Assembly (NCBI RefSeq): GCF_001625305.1 | Contig: NW_017803713.1 | Coordinates: forward strand, 1,773,794-1,837,793 | From: Branchiostoma belcheri | Lineage: Eukaryota > Chordata > Leptocardii > Amphioxiformes > Branchiostomatidae | Direction of reading: 5' to 3' | Length of the DNA: 64,000 bases | In this document: positions 13,801 through 28,800 of the stretch, one piece after another | Numbering within the stretch: position 1 is the stretch's first letter | Layout: the number at the start of each line of letters is the position of its first letter | The notes under the pieces: generated by a model | Seen by the model: only the letters and a program-made list of their open reading frames with translations | Database searches by the model: none | Told to the model about the DNA's origin: nothing | Program-made: the position numbers and the translations under genes

Positions 13801-16800
13801 ACTCAGGTGGATTTCATACCTGAGTATTGTTAAAGTCAGAAAGAGAGCTGCAGTAGAAATGAAGCAATTTCTACAGCATGGATTCATTTGCTGTATTAAA
13901 AAATACTGGGAAGGATGCCAAGTACTAGTATTTCAAGGAGCCTGAAAGGTAAAGACTAGTCTAAGATCTTTGGCTAAGGATTGCATTATTTATAGTAGAA
14001 AATGAAGAGAAAAAATATATATGATAAATTATTCAATGGAAGAGGATGCCTTGGCAGCATTATTTTTCATGCTTGATTTGTAACCAAATAGAAAAATCTC
14101 AGCAATCTTTGATCAGTTGTAAAAATGAAAGAACATTCAAGAAACTTCCTATCAGTCTTACACTTTCTAACTGAAAGACATTGTCACAGTGCTTAGTAAT
14201 GATCCCAATGTCCTAATCTCATTCAAGAATTAAGGTCAATCAAAAGTTGCCATTGGCCGTTTTCTGTTTCACACCTTGTAATCTTCTATACTCTGTGTGG
14301 GGCAATTAGAAACAAGGAACAGAGGTTTTACGTTACAGCAATACAAATGTGAACATCATAAATTTGATCTATTTCTAAGTCTCACTCGATCAAATATTGC
14401 AGCAGCACTACCCTTGAATACTGATGGATTTTGGTGTACAAGTTACAGTACTACCTAATCTCACTTGAAATTAACTTCTTACTCATGTCATTCTGACTTT
14501 AAAAGAAAAGAAGTCATAACAAGCTTACTCATAAGTGAAAGGTTTGTAGCCCTTGTCTAATAAGGTTTACATTCAAAGCTGTTTGGGTATTGTGTGGTCA
14601 ACAGCCCTGTGATAATCCAGTGATAGAGGTGAGCACATGTGAATAGGGCGGGACTCTGTGGGGGAGGGTAAGGGGAGATGGGGTGGGGGCAGAGAGAACA
14701 AACATACAAGAAAGGGTAGAGCCCTCCTCCAAACATGATCAACCTCCTCCCTACTTACTCTGCCACGTGAGCGTGTCACCCGAGCAGATATGTAGGAGAC
14801 AATGTCACAACCCAGCCTCAAGTTACCAACAGTCCTTTACAACCATATTGTGTGGTTACGTTAAATATGGCCTTTTGTCATGGAGCACTGGAGGTAAATG
14901 AAGACCAGTGGTTGATACTATACAGTCCTGATTTTCCTCAGAGCCTACAAAACAACTGTAACATTTCACAGTTTGTGTTTATAAGAACTAGAAAAATATT
15001 TTGAGAAATCAACAATGCAATATATATTGGCAAATGGGAATGATTTACAACACCAAACACAATATCTCTTCTTAGTGTACAAGTTCAAAATCAAACATTT
15101 CTAAAATGTATAATCAACAAAATTCCTGCTTAGCTACATTTTTACATGTACCATTATTTACATTGATGTAAAAGGAAAAGCATGGACTTTAAGACATGTT
15201 TGTATTGGTTATTGTTTTGCCATAGCCATAATGATAGTGATTTGTTGTCCAATTGAGAGATTGTAAGTTGCCAGTAGGACCTCATACCTGCTGACCAAGC
15301 TTTGTCCCAGTAGGAGTCAGTCACCCCTGGACCATGGGTCACCACAGGTCAAAACAACATACAGTGGTTCTGATTAGATGTCCAACAACAGCCAAACTAC
15401 TGCATTGGTACCAGAAGGACTGTGGGGCTGATCCGTAACAAAAACTCACTTCTGGTAAGACTATGACCATTTTATTTAGATCTAAACAACCATGAGGCAA
15501 TATGAAATAATATTCAAAGTTAGAAGAGAAACCCTTTAAAAATGGATGTTGTGGTACCAATGGCATAACCTTACTGGTGTTGGTCCATCATTTTGGTTCT
15601 TCTTTGATATGAGGGAATTACATAGTCAGGCCATAGTGTTCTGTCCATTGACATTGATTAAGGTAAGGGTGGCTTTTTGCAATATGGATGGATGGCAAAA
15701 TTCATCAACCTAAAAAGGCTATTTAAGAAGCAGATTTTAAGTTCCTTGTTTGCTTAATAGATGATGCTTAAATTAAGTTTGATCTTAAGTCATTAGAAGA
15801 AAAGATGAGACACAGACTTTGACAAACTCACAGTTGTTTTTAAAGCTCATTGAAGTTAAATAACAAAGGGATTTGCTGACGACCTGTTGATAATTGACAG
15901 TAGTGTTTGCTGTGACTGTTGTCAAATATTTGTATGTCAGCCAGACTGACTCCTAAATGTCCAACATGTCTAAAAAGTTAAAAGTGGTAGATTTAAGTGT
16001 TGTTTGTTATGTCCTTACATCCTTTTAAGAGGTGCCAAATCTTCTGGGCATTATAAATTGTTTTTTGTTCAATCAGATCTTTTCCATTCTGTCAGGCAAA
16101 TGTGGCATCTAAGTACATTGTAATCTTGTTATCTGCAAATTATGGTCTGGCCATTTTGTTGTTGGGAGTTACTACACTTATTTGGAATTTATTACATAAT
16201 ATTGTACAGGGAGTTTACGTTCTAGTAGTTTGATACAGATTAGAATGGTATGTTGCTGCATATCTGCTTCCCCGTTAGGTAGATATGTATGGTGGTTGTT
16301 TGCCAGATTTGAAGTTTTCAATTTCATCATTTAGAAACTATGGCAGCCATATTCTTATATGAAAATACTGGTCCATATGCTCAGGTAAATATGTTCTAAC
16401 CTTGTATGGGCAATTTCTGTATGATTTACATCAAATAAGAAAATCCAAATAGAATAAAACAGTAGATGATAGACTAGAATGCTAGAGAATAGACTAACTT
16501 TGGTGCTGTTTACCTCCAAGCAGATGCTATGGTGGAAAATTGTAATGCTTGTAGCTGGTCAGCAGACTTTCTACTCCAATATCTGCTTGGAGATTAAGTT
16601 ATGCTGCTACCTTTCCTTTGCACCAGAGGTAGCATATTGTGCCTTTTATCAATCCATTAGGGTCTTATGCCTTCAGACAGCTCATACAATACTGTCTATC
16701 CAGGCTGACAGCTCCTTTTGTCTGGTTAGTGTTGGGGGAACACTTAAAAATGCTCCATCTTACTGGCCGCCTGTCCTGGGGGATTTTACTGCATAGGGGT

Positions 16801-19800
16801 GTTGTCAAAACCATGAGATAAAAATCAATGTGAGCTACCTTTGTGTAACATGTTTTTGACATGTGGTACAGCATTAAATCATAACTATAGTTCATTATAT
16901 TCTTCTTGTCTGATCGTCAAGATAAACAGTTGTACATTCTTTAACATTTAATGCTGTATGAGTGCTGTTTTACATCATACATGTACTCAAAATGTACTGC
17001 ATGTGACATTTGGAGGCCTGATCCTTCAAACATCATTACAGTCTATGCCTGTCTTAGAAAAACTTTGGTGAAACTTTGAAGTCCACAGTTTTCAACCACT
17101 TTGTGATGATGAGCTGTGCCAAGAAGGTTAAATTTTAACTTTTTTTTTAAGCCTTCTTGGTTGTGCTAAGGCACAGGGGCATTCTCCACATTTTTACTGG
17201 AACTGACAAATGTGAGGAAATTTGCTGTGCACAACACCTTGTGGCCAGAGTGGCACACTTACCCATGCCTGGAATGTTGAGCCTTTCTGTCCAGCACCAC
17301 TCTCTGATTTCACAGATAAGCTATCACAACCCAGTCTTGTGCTCACCAGATAATGGGCCACATGAAGGAAAGGGGGTCAGGCATTAAGGGGTCAGGAACA
17401 CTCTTATACCATTCAGGTCCACTGGATCAGTCTGGCCCATTCTGGACCATAATGGCTTAAATCCATCACTATGTATACAGACCCACAATGTAGCATTCAC
17501 TGGCTTACTGCACTTAAAGTAACTCTTTTCTCCATGGTCTGTCACCTTTGCAACAAACCTGGAACCACATCAGTACAATGAATTCCTTCTTCAAACAACT
17601 GTTCTAACTTTAGAGCTTGGTGTATGTTATGAGCCTAATTTTAGAAGTTAGAAGTGGTCTAGTGAGCTATTTTTCCTCACAACTGTTGTCAAGGAAAGCT
17701 AAATGTTGATTCAGTTTTTTTTGTGTTGCAGTTTGTTGTGGTATTGTTACCTTGACCAAAAGAGGCATATTTTAGCCAATTATTTCAATTTGTTGCAAAT
17801 CTTATTTCTTCATTATCATATCAGGAAAATGTTGCGTCAAAGTCTTCAGTTTTGATACATATGCACATATGTGAGTCACTTAGATTACTGATAAAAGTGG
17901 GGAAATGATTCTATTGTATTAAAGTATTGTGCTTTTAGAGGTTCAAAGCCCAGTTGCATTTGGAAACATGTTAATCTATTACTAGTTAATATTAGTATAT
18001 AATATCTGGTGATAAAAGAATTAAAAGACATCCTCTTCACATGCCCCATCCCTCTCCCAGCAGGGAGGGACCACCTAATCACTAGTTAATGAGGCAGAGT
18101 CAATTGGTCAGGCCCTGTTGGCTCCCTGCCACTCCACACTTCATTATCCTGCCATCAGCAGCTACTTGTGACAAAAGTAGGCAGATAGGAACCAGGGGTC
18201 AAGTGGGACTGGGCTTTGTGGAGTTTCATTAACTTATCCTGGACCATTTGCTAAAAGGGTGGTCAGGGAATTTGCTGCCACTCATTGCATGTATTACTGG
18301 TATTGAAGGATGCAGCATTATAGTTGCTGGTGGACCTTGACTATAGCATATGTTTACATGCACCTTTTTGCAAAGGGCATTATACTGTTACCTGTGTTTC
18401 CTCATCTGTTGAATACAACTTTTATCTTAGGTTATAGCTAGGCCTTAGCCTGAGCAAAAAGTGATTGTCCCTCTACTCTAAAATTTCATAAATCTGTTTC
18501 TTTCGGAATGGAATCAGTAAAACATTTTGCAGGCTCCATTTTAAATGGATTTTAGTCTGTAGAAAGCTTTGACCTGGGGAAGAGGTAAATAAATTTTGGA
18601 GCCCCTAGCAACTTCCTTATGAACATAAACTTCTTGCCCTTCAAACAAGATTGAAACTTGACATCTGCTCATGTGCTGTGTAGTATAATGTCAAGTCTGC
18701 CAGAACAACACTGATCCATATCCAACTTTTCTTCACATGTCAATGCACCAAGAGTAATACTGAAACAGAACCTGGGGGCATGAGAAAGTTTGTTTAATGT
18801 ACTCCCCTGCTAGTTGTTCTTTCCTGGGAGTCACAAAGGCTCAGGGAGGAGAGATCAAGCTTCATTCAAGTTGCATTGTTGGAGGAGAATAGAGGACAAA
18901 ATATGCTTAATCCCCTTAGTGCTGTGCAAAAACACCTGTGCTGATTTGCATAAGTTCATGTTACTGTAATCCCTGAGTTTGTATGGTGTCAAGGTGAACC
19001 ATAATGGTGCTAAGCTCCATGTGTTTCTTGGCTGACTAAATGTTGTCTTAAGTTTGATTCCATCTCCTGAGAGCTCAAGCTACAAGCTAGGTGGCCTAAA
19101 CCCTCAAGCATAAGAAAATCAAGTACATGTAACTGTATTAAACAACTATACATGAGGCATTATGAAACCCTGTTAACAGACTTGAGAGAAAAAAAAAACC
19201 TACTAGAGACATTAAAAAGTTTTTCAAATGGAAAATTGAATTAGTCTCTCAGTTTTCTACCTCGTACAAGCACAATAAATCAAGATAACTGATAAGTCAA
19301 AATGTGATTCAATGGAGTTGACCACCTGTCCACATAGACCATATTTTATTAGTTCCCCGAGTGGTGCTTTTGGGCAGTCTTGACTGACAGATAGTAAAAC
19401 ACCAACCTCCTTTTAACATTCCATTTCAAATTTTGTTTTACAGTTTTCTTGACCTTGCGTGCCTTTCTGTATCACTGGATTGCATTCCTGCGAAGAGTTG
19501 TGATTGTGTATTCATAGTGACTCCTTTCTCCTTATTACAGCCAGTGAAAAGGTTCCAAACATTCAGACACGACCTATTATCCGGGCACAGAAGACAGAAA
19601 ACCTGCAGAAGTGCCTGTACTACTTAGAAGGGAGAGGGGTGCCCATTCAAGACATCACTGCTAAGGGTGAGTACTATGAATACTATCAATTCACACTCAA
19701 CCGTATCTATTTATAGTTGCTACATGCGTAACAATATTATTGTCCATGGTAATCTTGAATCATAGTTTTGGTTACCTTGTTGAATGTGGTAGCAACCTAG

Positions 19801-22800
19801 TTTGATTAAAATTACGGACTTCCTTTTTTTAATATAGTTTGACCAACAAGCATTATTTTGCATCTCATGTATTTTTCAGTAATAATAGCAAAACCCATTA
19901 TAATGTTGTTACATAACCCTGGAGAATGCTGCTTACTCAGTAGATTTTATGAGTTAAGTCAGTAGGGAGAAGTTCTAAATCTGCTAAATCAGAAACTGTG
20001 ACATGATTTCCTCCTATTGGAACAGTTGGAACAATTTAGCAATGATACCATTGCACCTGCTGATACCTGGATGAAACTGCCGCCATGGTTTTCTGCATTC
20101 CTTTCTTTTGTCAACAGTTTAATTGATACCAAACCACTGGTCAGTTATCCTGATTGATCATGGACAGCCTGTATCTGAGCTTGTGTCTGTAAAAATACCA
20201 GACAATGCCACATGTTTGTTGTATGTTGCATTCCAGCCATGCCCTATCCATGACCCCTGGAACTTGGTTTTCTACAGTCAGATGTACATGTAGTTGTGCT
20301 ATACTGAGTCACTGTTGTACAATTCAAGCTTTCCCTTGTAGTAAGCTACAATGTACATGTGACTGGTAACAGTACTGAGGGTAACACCTGCCAGGCTAGA
20401 GTGAAAATCTTTTACAGACTCACTAGGAGTCAGTGACTTGGTTCTTTCATACAGAGACTACATTTATACATGGTTGTAACATAACAATACAACCTTTCCT
20501 TAAAGAGACCCGCTTCAGAACAAGATTGTGTTGATTCTTGTACCAAAGAGAAAATGTCAACACTCAACCAACAATGGTATGAATGAAACACCTGAACCCT
20601 GAATCGTCTTCCAGCTAGTCCACAGTGATCCAGGTTTCCTAAGTCCGCCTGAAGGATTTGGCCCACACAAAAGGGGGCCATGCTGCCTGTTGTTTGTTAC
20701 ATTTACTCAAGACTTGGCTCCGTGTCCGTGTTAGGTCAGCTGGTTCTTCTGTTGGTGGGTTCCAGGATTGCAGTGGCACCAGTTAACCTGCTGATATACA
20801 AATATTTATGCTCTCTTTAATATCTAAGACTGTAGCAGTACTTTTTCATGAAGATTTGATGATACATGTATAGTACTTTTAATGTATGGCAGTTAATAAT
20901 CTACTTTTGAATGGAGACAGACTTTGTGGGGGAACCTTGAAAATGCATTGAACTGTAATTTTTGTATACACTCAATGCCATGGTCACTGGCTGGGGCATT
21001 GTATGACTACAGGAATTACTAAACAACTTGAATCTCTAGCAAATACTATCATCTTGCTCTTTTTAAACAGATCTCGCTGAGGGACACCTAAAGGCCACCT
21101 TGACGATTGTCTCAAGACTAAAGGAGATTTTTGAGGTACTGGTATGTTGATACATTTTTCATGTATTTTAAATCTTCTGGATACTCAATTCAATACACTG
21201 CATTTGGTATGTCACATTCAACTGACTTATTGGAAACAAGTTTAAGCCTTTCTTGTGTTCGTCATTCCATCCTCTTTTCATTGACAAGTCCATGGGTACT
21301 GTGAAGAATCTGTGGATTGATATTGTATATTCCTCAGCTGTGATAACAACATTAAAAGTTGCCTTTTTTCTCACATTTGTACAGAGCACACAGGTGAATG
21401 GGACATCAGAGGCAGGGGAGGAGGTAGAGCAGACAGAGCCACGCCCTCACTCAGCACCATCCTCTGGTACAGAGAGGTTAGGGAACGGAGACGGCGAGGC
21501 AGACACAAGTCTGGTACGGCACACCTAGTTCACAGCTTCTGTGGATAGAAGTTAGAATAGCAACACATAACTTAGGCTAGATTAAGGATATACTGTTCTT
21601 TGTATTTTCTATTTCTTACTGCACAGTTGTATTACTTGAAAAGATATTGAGAACACACACCTGTTGTCCTTTGATGTATTTGCAATGCCCTCTAGTGACC
21701 AGTGTATGCATTGCAGTTTCTAACATAGTCAATAATACCTATTGGTACAATGTACATGTCTCAAGGAACAAGCAATTCTTGATTTGTTCCTTGTATGAAA
21801 TAAAGTAGCTACATTCCTGTAAATAACAAAAATTTAATTGAAAATGAGGAAGTGCCTGATTCATCCACATGCCATAGCTATACCAATTGGTTCACTGCCA
21901 GCTTCTTTTATTCCATGGAAGCTATTACCAGTAGTAATATTGTATAGAATGAATGATTCAGTCATCCTGTCCTGTTATCCAGTCGGAGAGCTTGGAGCTG
22001 GAGCCAGGCAGGCTGTATCCAGGTGACGGTAAGAGAAATGTTCTTGCTCCAGTTGTTGCATCCATGCCATACGGGTGTAGACTCTGTGTTAGCAGACTTA
22101 CATGTACCCCCAATGGCCCACTAACAACTTAAGTGTGTCCTGAACAGCCTCTAAATGTACTGACCTTATTTGGCTTGTTAACTTTTAAACATCCATGGTG
22201 TGTTTGGATATTTGAAAGGGTTCATAGTAGAGTTTGTATGTACCTGTGCCTGGTTGCAGAAGATGCTTCCATTGGTTTGAAGGTTTGCTCATATAGTCAT
22301 AATCTGTGCACCCCCAATTGTGGTTTGACCATGTTGTTGTAAAATGTACATGTAGATGGATTTACAATACCTCTCTAACAAACTCTTGTTCCATGGTTCA
22401 TGCATCCCCAAGGAATTCGTCCTTATCGTATCTACTGTAAGTTAACATGCTTTACTTCCACCTTGGTCTTTAAGAAATGGTTTAAGTTAAAACGTGTGTA
22501 TAAAATGTTCTTTGTGATAAATTCAAGGGTTGAAAACCTCAGCGGTAGACCATAACTAGAAAGCAGAAGGTTTGGATCTGACTAAAGACTTATTTCTACC
22601 GTCCACAGACCCAAGTGAGGTTCGCCATGCCTACTACGATGACCGTGCAATATCCCACCAGAAGCCAGTGTACAGCGGAGGGGGGCTGCGGGAAGACCTA
22701 CTGCCGGGGAGCATGGCTACTGATGATGAAGAGGAAGATATAAGTCAGAGTGAGATTCCTGTAAGTGTACAGGAGGAAAAGCTATTCACTGTTCACCAGT

Positions 22801-25800
22801 CACAGAAATGAGATGATAAATTTTTAAATGTATGCCTCACCAATCCAAATCAAATCGTCTCTCAATAAAGGCAATCTAAAGAAAACCACCTTCCACTGGT
22901 GGTAGATGGCTTTGAAGGTCATCAGCAAAATCTCTTCATCCCTGATTTAATTTGCTTGGATACCCGTACAATACAATGGAGCAGCATTAAAAGTTCCCAA
23001 GATGACAAACAAACCATAAAAATGTTACGTACCTGTATTTTTTTCAGATTTTTTTACAGGATACTTGAATAGCTAGTACATGTGCTCATAGATCCCTTTT
23101 GAAATACAAATTTGCATGTTTCACCAACATATTTCCCAACTTAAGCATGAGTCTTGCTGACCTGCAGCAAAATCACAGTATTAGGTCTCTATTGCTTACT
23201 GAGTGTTATAAAACTCAGACCCTTTGCTCACTCTTGGGGAGGGTGTGCCAACATGGTTGTAGGTATTACCCTACATCGGCCATTGTTTCAGCTTTCACTG
23301 AGCAAATATCTTAATCCGAGGCATGGGGTGCAGGCACGCTCGAGTTGTAGTGCTTTCCTTCTTGGGAATAATCTGCTTAGCTTAACTTTGGTATGCAAAA
23401 ATGTTTACGATGTAATGTTAATCATGTAGTGAAGAGAGGAGTTCATTATGGTGCTATGGTGAAAAATAGGTTAGGGAGTACTGTAGGAAAAGGTAAACTT
23501 GTATTTTTTTGTTTCGTACTTTCTTTTAGTTATTGTCTGACACTCAGAACTTAGCTTGCATGACAAATCCATAGTATGTTTGGTAGGTCAGAATGTCCTG
23601 TCCTGTTTGCATGTCCAGTGGAGGATGTACTGGTAGATTAGTTCTGTACAACAGTCTGAGGGAAGGAGTGTTGTACATGTCCTGTTGTGTTACTACATGT
23701 TGTACTGGTACTCCACACTTCCAGCCCACGCTCCAGTCCACCACAGAGATGGGATCCCACGGTGTTTCCCAGCACGGCGCAGACAGCAGACGACAGATCA
23801 TCGGCCTGACTCAGGCCATCAGGGAGAAGGCTCGCATCTCTGTGTCCACTGAAGTGCCCGGCTCCCCCAACAAGCTGCAGGCATGGGACACTCAGGCTAT
23901 GTTCACTGTGAGTGCATGGGCATGCTGATGCATGGACTGGCCCTTCCTTCTGGTCCTTTTCCCTTGTCACTGTGATTTTCCTTGAGAAGCTCTAGACCTC
24001 CAGACCTTCCACTACCCCAAGCAAAAATCCCATCTACAGTATATATGTACGAGTATATTCATCCTTCCTGTGCATGGCACCCCACATGTAAACATACATA
24101 TGCATGTGCATGAGTATTGACCATATGATTGCATAGATGTAAAACCATTACATGATTCACAAATTCTGAAGTGGAGTCATCTTAAATGCATGTTCTTTAG
24201 TTCTACCTGACTACTCAATGTCTAGTGATTTAGTGTGCTGATTTCAGTGCTATAATTGTAAATGAGCCCGTTCCTCCCCAGGCCCCGGCCCCAGTGCGTG
24301 ACCAGGTGAGTCTGACTGTGGAGGAGAGGCTGAAGTCCCTACTGGACAGCCCCTACCTGGAGGAGATGGCTGGCAGTCCCAGGAAAAAGGCAAGTCAAGC
24401 TCCCACCTTGTTGCTACTCATATCTGTTGAAATTGAAATATGCGTGATAATTATTACTACTACATGTAGTAAACATGATGAGAGTAACACTAGCAAAATA
24501 CACAGATATGCAAAGATTGAAAATTTCCCCATGCTTTCTGAAATATCCTATTTCTATAGTGTCCACATTATTCCTGCTGAGAGTATGAGACAGTCAGAAT
24601 TTCCAGGAATTTCCTCTAAATGACATGTTGATAAGAAATTGTTGCAAATTTTGTTCTTCAAGGGTAACAAAAAACTCAAACGATACGATTTTCGGTAAGA
24701 GTATTCTACATTGCTATGTTAGGTTTGCAGTGTTTTCTAAATTTTCCAACTTTCCAATTTTTTCTATTTTACAAAATCCCTTATCTGTCAGGGTCCCTAT
24801 TAGTGAGTGGTCTAACCTGCCTTTTCCATGCCTGTAGGGTTACCTGGAGGGTGAGCTGTTGCTCCCACCCCCTCCCAAAGGGCACAGTCCCTTCAGTTAT
24901 CCAGATGGGATAGACAACCCTGGGCTGGAGGGGGGAGTGAACGGCCAGGTCAGGGGTCAAGACGAGGAGTTATCAGAACTGGGACTGGGCTCAGGTTATG
25001 TGGTAAGTTATTATCATGTAAGACACTGTCTTCAGTTGCCTTGCCTTTGACTCTAGTATATCCATCTGTGGCGTGACATTAAGGTTAATGTGCTCATTTA
25101 GAGATCAAGTCAAAGTGCACTGATCAGGAAAAAAATGCATTTTATTCATACTTTGTGAAGAAGACATTGTCATTCATAGCTGAAGTCAAACACAGGAAAG
25201 GCAGGAGATTTGTTCTAGAATTTAAGAACCTTGGAATGTATTGTATGGATAGTTAACATCCTTACTGTTTAAACCAGCCTCAAAACCATTCCTTTTCTGC
25301 ATATTTTCAACCACCTGTTGGAGCCACAGTCAAAACACAGTCGATGACCCACAAACCAACAAGATCCAAGATAAGAGGCTGACAGACATATGACCTGACC
25401 AGTGATTTATGCCTTCCTTAAATTTAATGCCCACTTTCCTTTTCACCAGAACGTGTGTCTGCAGTCTTGCCTGACCAAAATAATAGGGCAGGTTTGACCT
25501 TTAAGAGCGTCAAAAAACAGATTGTAAGATCAGATTCAAGGTCACAGTCACCCAGACAATACTTGGTGACCTTCTGTGAGCCAAATCTGACCCACAGAGT
25601 TGAAGTTATGCCCGTGGTGGTCAGCTGTGGTCCTGTCAGGTTTCCCTGTGATGCCTGAGTGATAAGAGAGTGGTGCCACCCATGTTTGTGGAATACTTGT
25701 GCAGCCAGGTGATAGGGAAATGATTGTTTGCCTGGTGCGGGGTGTTTGCTCCCAGCCTGCACAGCCCAATGACACACCTGATCTGCATGGGTAATGGCCT

Positions 25801-28800
25801 TTTCTTTGTTCTGGGGTTAAGCAAATGGTAGGGGAATGTTCAGTCTTAATGTATGAACATGTGTGTAGCAAGCCTTAGGACGGTCTTGGATACAATGAAA
25901 CCTTATGGAAGATTCTTGTGTGAAGTGACCCGAGGTATGACTGATTGTTCTTTTGTCAGTGCCATACCCTGGACACTCAATATTGAATTTAGTTCAATTT
26001 AAATGCTTCCATTGAATTATGCTGTCAGCCCCCCAAGTGTGTTAATGATCAACCCCATTGTGAGAGGGTTATCCAAACACCCTTAGGAGGGTTCATTCTA
26101 AAGCCGTTACTGTATGGGGACGTAGTTGACGCAAAAGCTTGGAGTTAATGTGTAAGTTACATTACTTTATAACATAACTGTACAGCTCTTTGTATTTCAA
26201 GGCATCATGATGATGTTTATATTGTAGAGAATACTGTAAAGGGCAAGTAGCTACACTTTCCTGTTTGACACAGGATTAAGGAAAGCCTCCTCGTTCTGCT
26301 CTGTTTACGCCATACCAAGTGTGAAGGTATTTATTCCCTGCCACCTTTATGGTGTAAATGGTTTAAACTTGCAGCATGTGCTACATTGTATATGGACCTG
26401 TTGCGTACAGAACACACAATGTTGGTGATATGTTTGTTGACATCTGCTCCTAATGTTTATTTTGGAACTGGATTTAGATGCTTTTGTCAGAATTGCCTTG
26501 CCTTTATTTACATAAGCGGAACAGATTGTTTGATGTGCCGTAGACCTTGCATGCCAAGCAGGTCCCTTTTAGTAAAATTGTTGGAGAGGAATCGTAGGAA
26601 ACTTTGCAGAGGGGTTCTTTGATTCAACATCCCTCCTGTGGAACCTTGTTAGAGGGGAGTGGATGTCACATCTGTCACCAAATTGTAGGTCTGGAAGTTT
26701 CTGATATGGGAATCATGCAGACATTAGGCTCTCACCCTATAATTTGCTCCCAGCTTGACAGATCTTTCTTTTCTTTGCTTGATTGATTTTTCTCTGAACC
26801 TTTGTCCGTCCACAGCCCTCCCACCCAAACCAGAAGGGCCGTGTAGCCACCAGAGGTGAGGCAGTACTGAGAATGAGAGGTGCCGGCAGGACGGAGGCCT
26901 ACAGTAACGGTCCCCACACACAGCAGCTGATGAACGGGTCTCCACACACCCGAGGCAGGCCTGTGGCAGGGGAACATTCACCTGGCAGGTCAGACTTAAC
27001 ACTAATGTTCCTGCCTTTTCATGGTTTATGTCCAGCATGATTTATTCTGGTAATTAGAGGTAATGACTCCAGATGATGATTTATTCTAACTTGTAATTAC
27101 AAGCAGTAACTGTAGCAAAGATAAATGAATGTTTGAGTGTTCAGTAGGTGATTTCTTCAGCAGTATGTAACATCTAGACAAAAGGTTGAGGTTATTTATG
27201 AATGCAATAAAGATGAAATGGCTGCACCATTAGTAATGTTGTTTGTAAGTTTTTATCTACTCACTGAAGATTTTTGTGAGAGTAAAATCAATGTTCATGT
27301 TATTTTGTGATATGCCAAAATCAGACAATAATTTACAGAGTGATCAAACAAAGTCTGCACCATAGAAAAGTCAGTGACTCATAATCTTAAGGGTTAAAAG
27401 ATTTCTAAATGGATAGCCACAATTTTGTGGGTAGACCTTGGCTGTAGGAACAGGTGGTTAGATTTCAGGAATGATCTGGTTATCACAACAATGGTGATAG
27501 TAGGGATAGGATAAAGGAGAACTATGCTCTCCATGTGATATGATATAACACTGCTATAACACATGTACATGTATCTTCTCATCAGACCTGCTACCCATAA
27601 GCCATCCCCAGGCCCCCCCGGGAGGCCATCAGGGCAGGACAGGAGTAAGAATCCCCACCCACAGGCACACCACCCCAGTAAAACACCACCAGCTGGCAAA
27701 AAGGTGACACCACACAACCATCATACTAGTGTTGTAAATTCTGTTAGCACTGTTTTGTTATTTATATATCTAGCTTACATCTAATATGTAGAATGCTGAT
27801 AGATAAGATGTAGTTGAATGCATTACCTGACAATATACTTAACTAGCCAATCTTAACGACTATGTTTGATATGTTTTTTTTAGAAAACTAAATCAATGGT
27901 GTCCATTTGAAGATCTTTTTCTTCTAAACTGCTGTATGAATATGTATTTCTATGGAATTATTTACATCGGCAATGCCAGATTGGCTGATAGAATCATCTG
28001 AACAGTGTCTCCCACTTCCTGTATTTTCTGTAGGGTGTCCCTCCCCCAGCTTATGGACATCAGGACAGATCCCAAGTACCAGGTGGTGCCCCCCACCCAA
28101 CCCCCCACCACAGTGTACCAGGCCAAGCTGTAGGGTCCAGACTGTACCAGCCCGGGGGTCACCACCACCCGCAGCAGAAGGTCCCTGCAGGGTCGTCCCA
28201 CACCAGGCAGTTCTGGCTGCAGCAGCAGCAGGACCAGCAGCACCTGCAGTGGCAGAAACCTCACGACCTGGAGGAGGACTCCAGACAACCTCAACCTGAG
28301 CCCGCTGCACGACCTGTTCCTGCACCCAGGTCACGACCTCCGAATTCTACCCCCATCAGGGGTCAAACAGTGCCAAACTCATCCAACACCCCACAGAGGG
28401 TTGCCAAGACTTCCTCTAGTTCGTCTTACTCCTCCCCATCAACATTGTCTCAGCAGTCAGCCACGCCAACTAAACAAGGCAGGATACCCCCACCCTACCC
28501 TGCCACCTCCACACCAAGTAAGGCTGACTCCTTACCAGAGCATCATGGGTCCTTTGTTACAAACTTGACTTCAAAAATCAAAGCCAATACGACACAACAT
28601 CTGCCTGAACCACCTGATGGAAGCACAGTCAACAGTAAGTCCACCCCAGGACAAGACCTGGATGTGAACTTCTCAGGTACTGGGACAATCAGTGAAACTT
28701 CCTCCCGTTCCAGCACCCCTCCCCTCCCCCCACTGTCTCCGTCCAACACCCCGCCCATCACACCCCCTCGGCTCCCCCATCCCCATGGTACGACCCACCC

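Larger units (their letters stand above)
7305..19540. other. 12.2-kb intron splitting the CH domain
   Basis: AT-rich intron from donor GTAAGT at 7305 to acceptor CTTATTACAG ending at 19540. It contains a TIR element (9919-10488), a (TTA)n microsatellite (about 13064-13090) and a G-rich stretch (14647-14690). Apart from these I see no convincing exon, RNA gene or conserved open frame; the scattered short ORFs look like chance. Its size and position after the first CH exon make it a candidate for regulatory elements, but none is identifiable from sequence alone. Confidence 0.7.
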
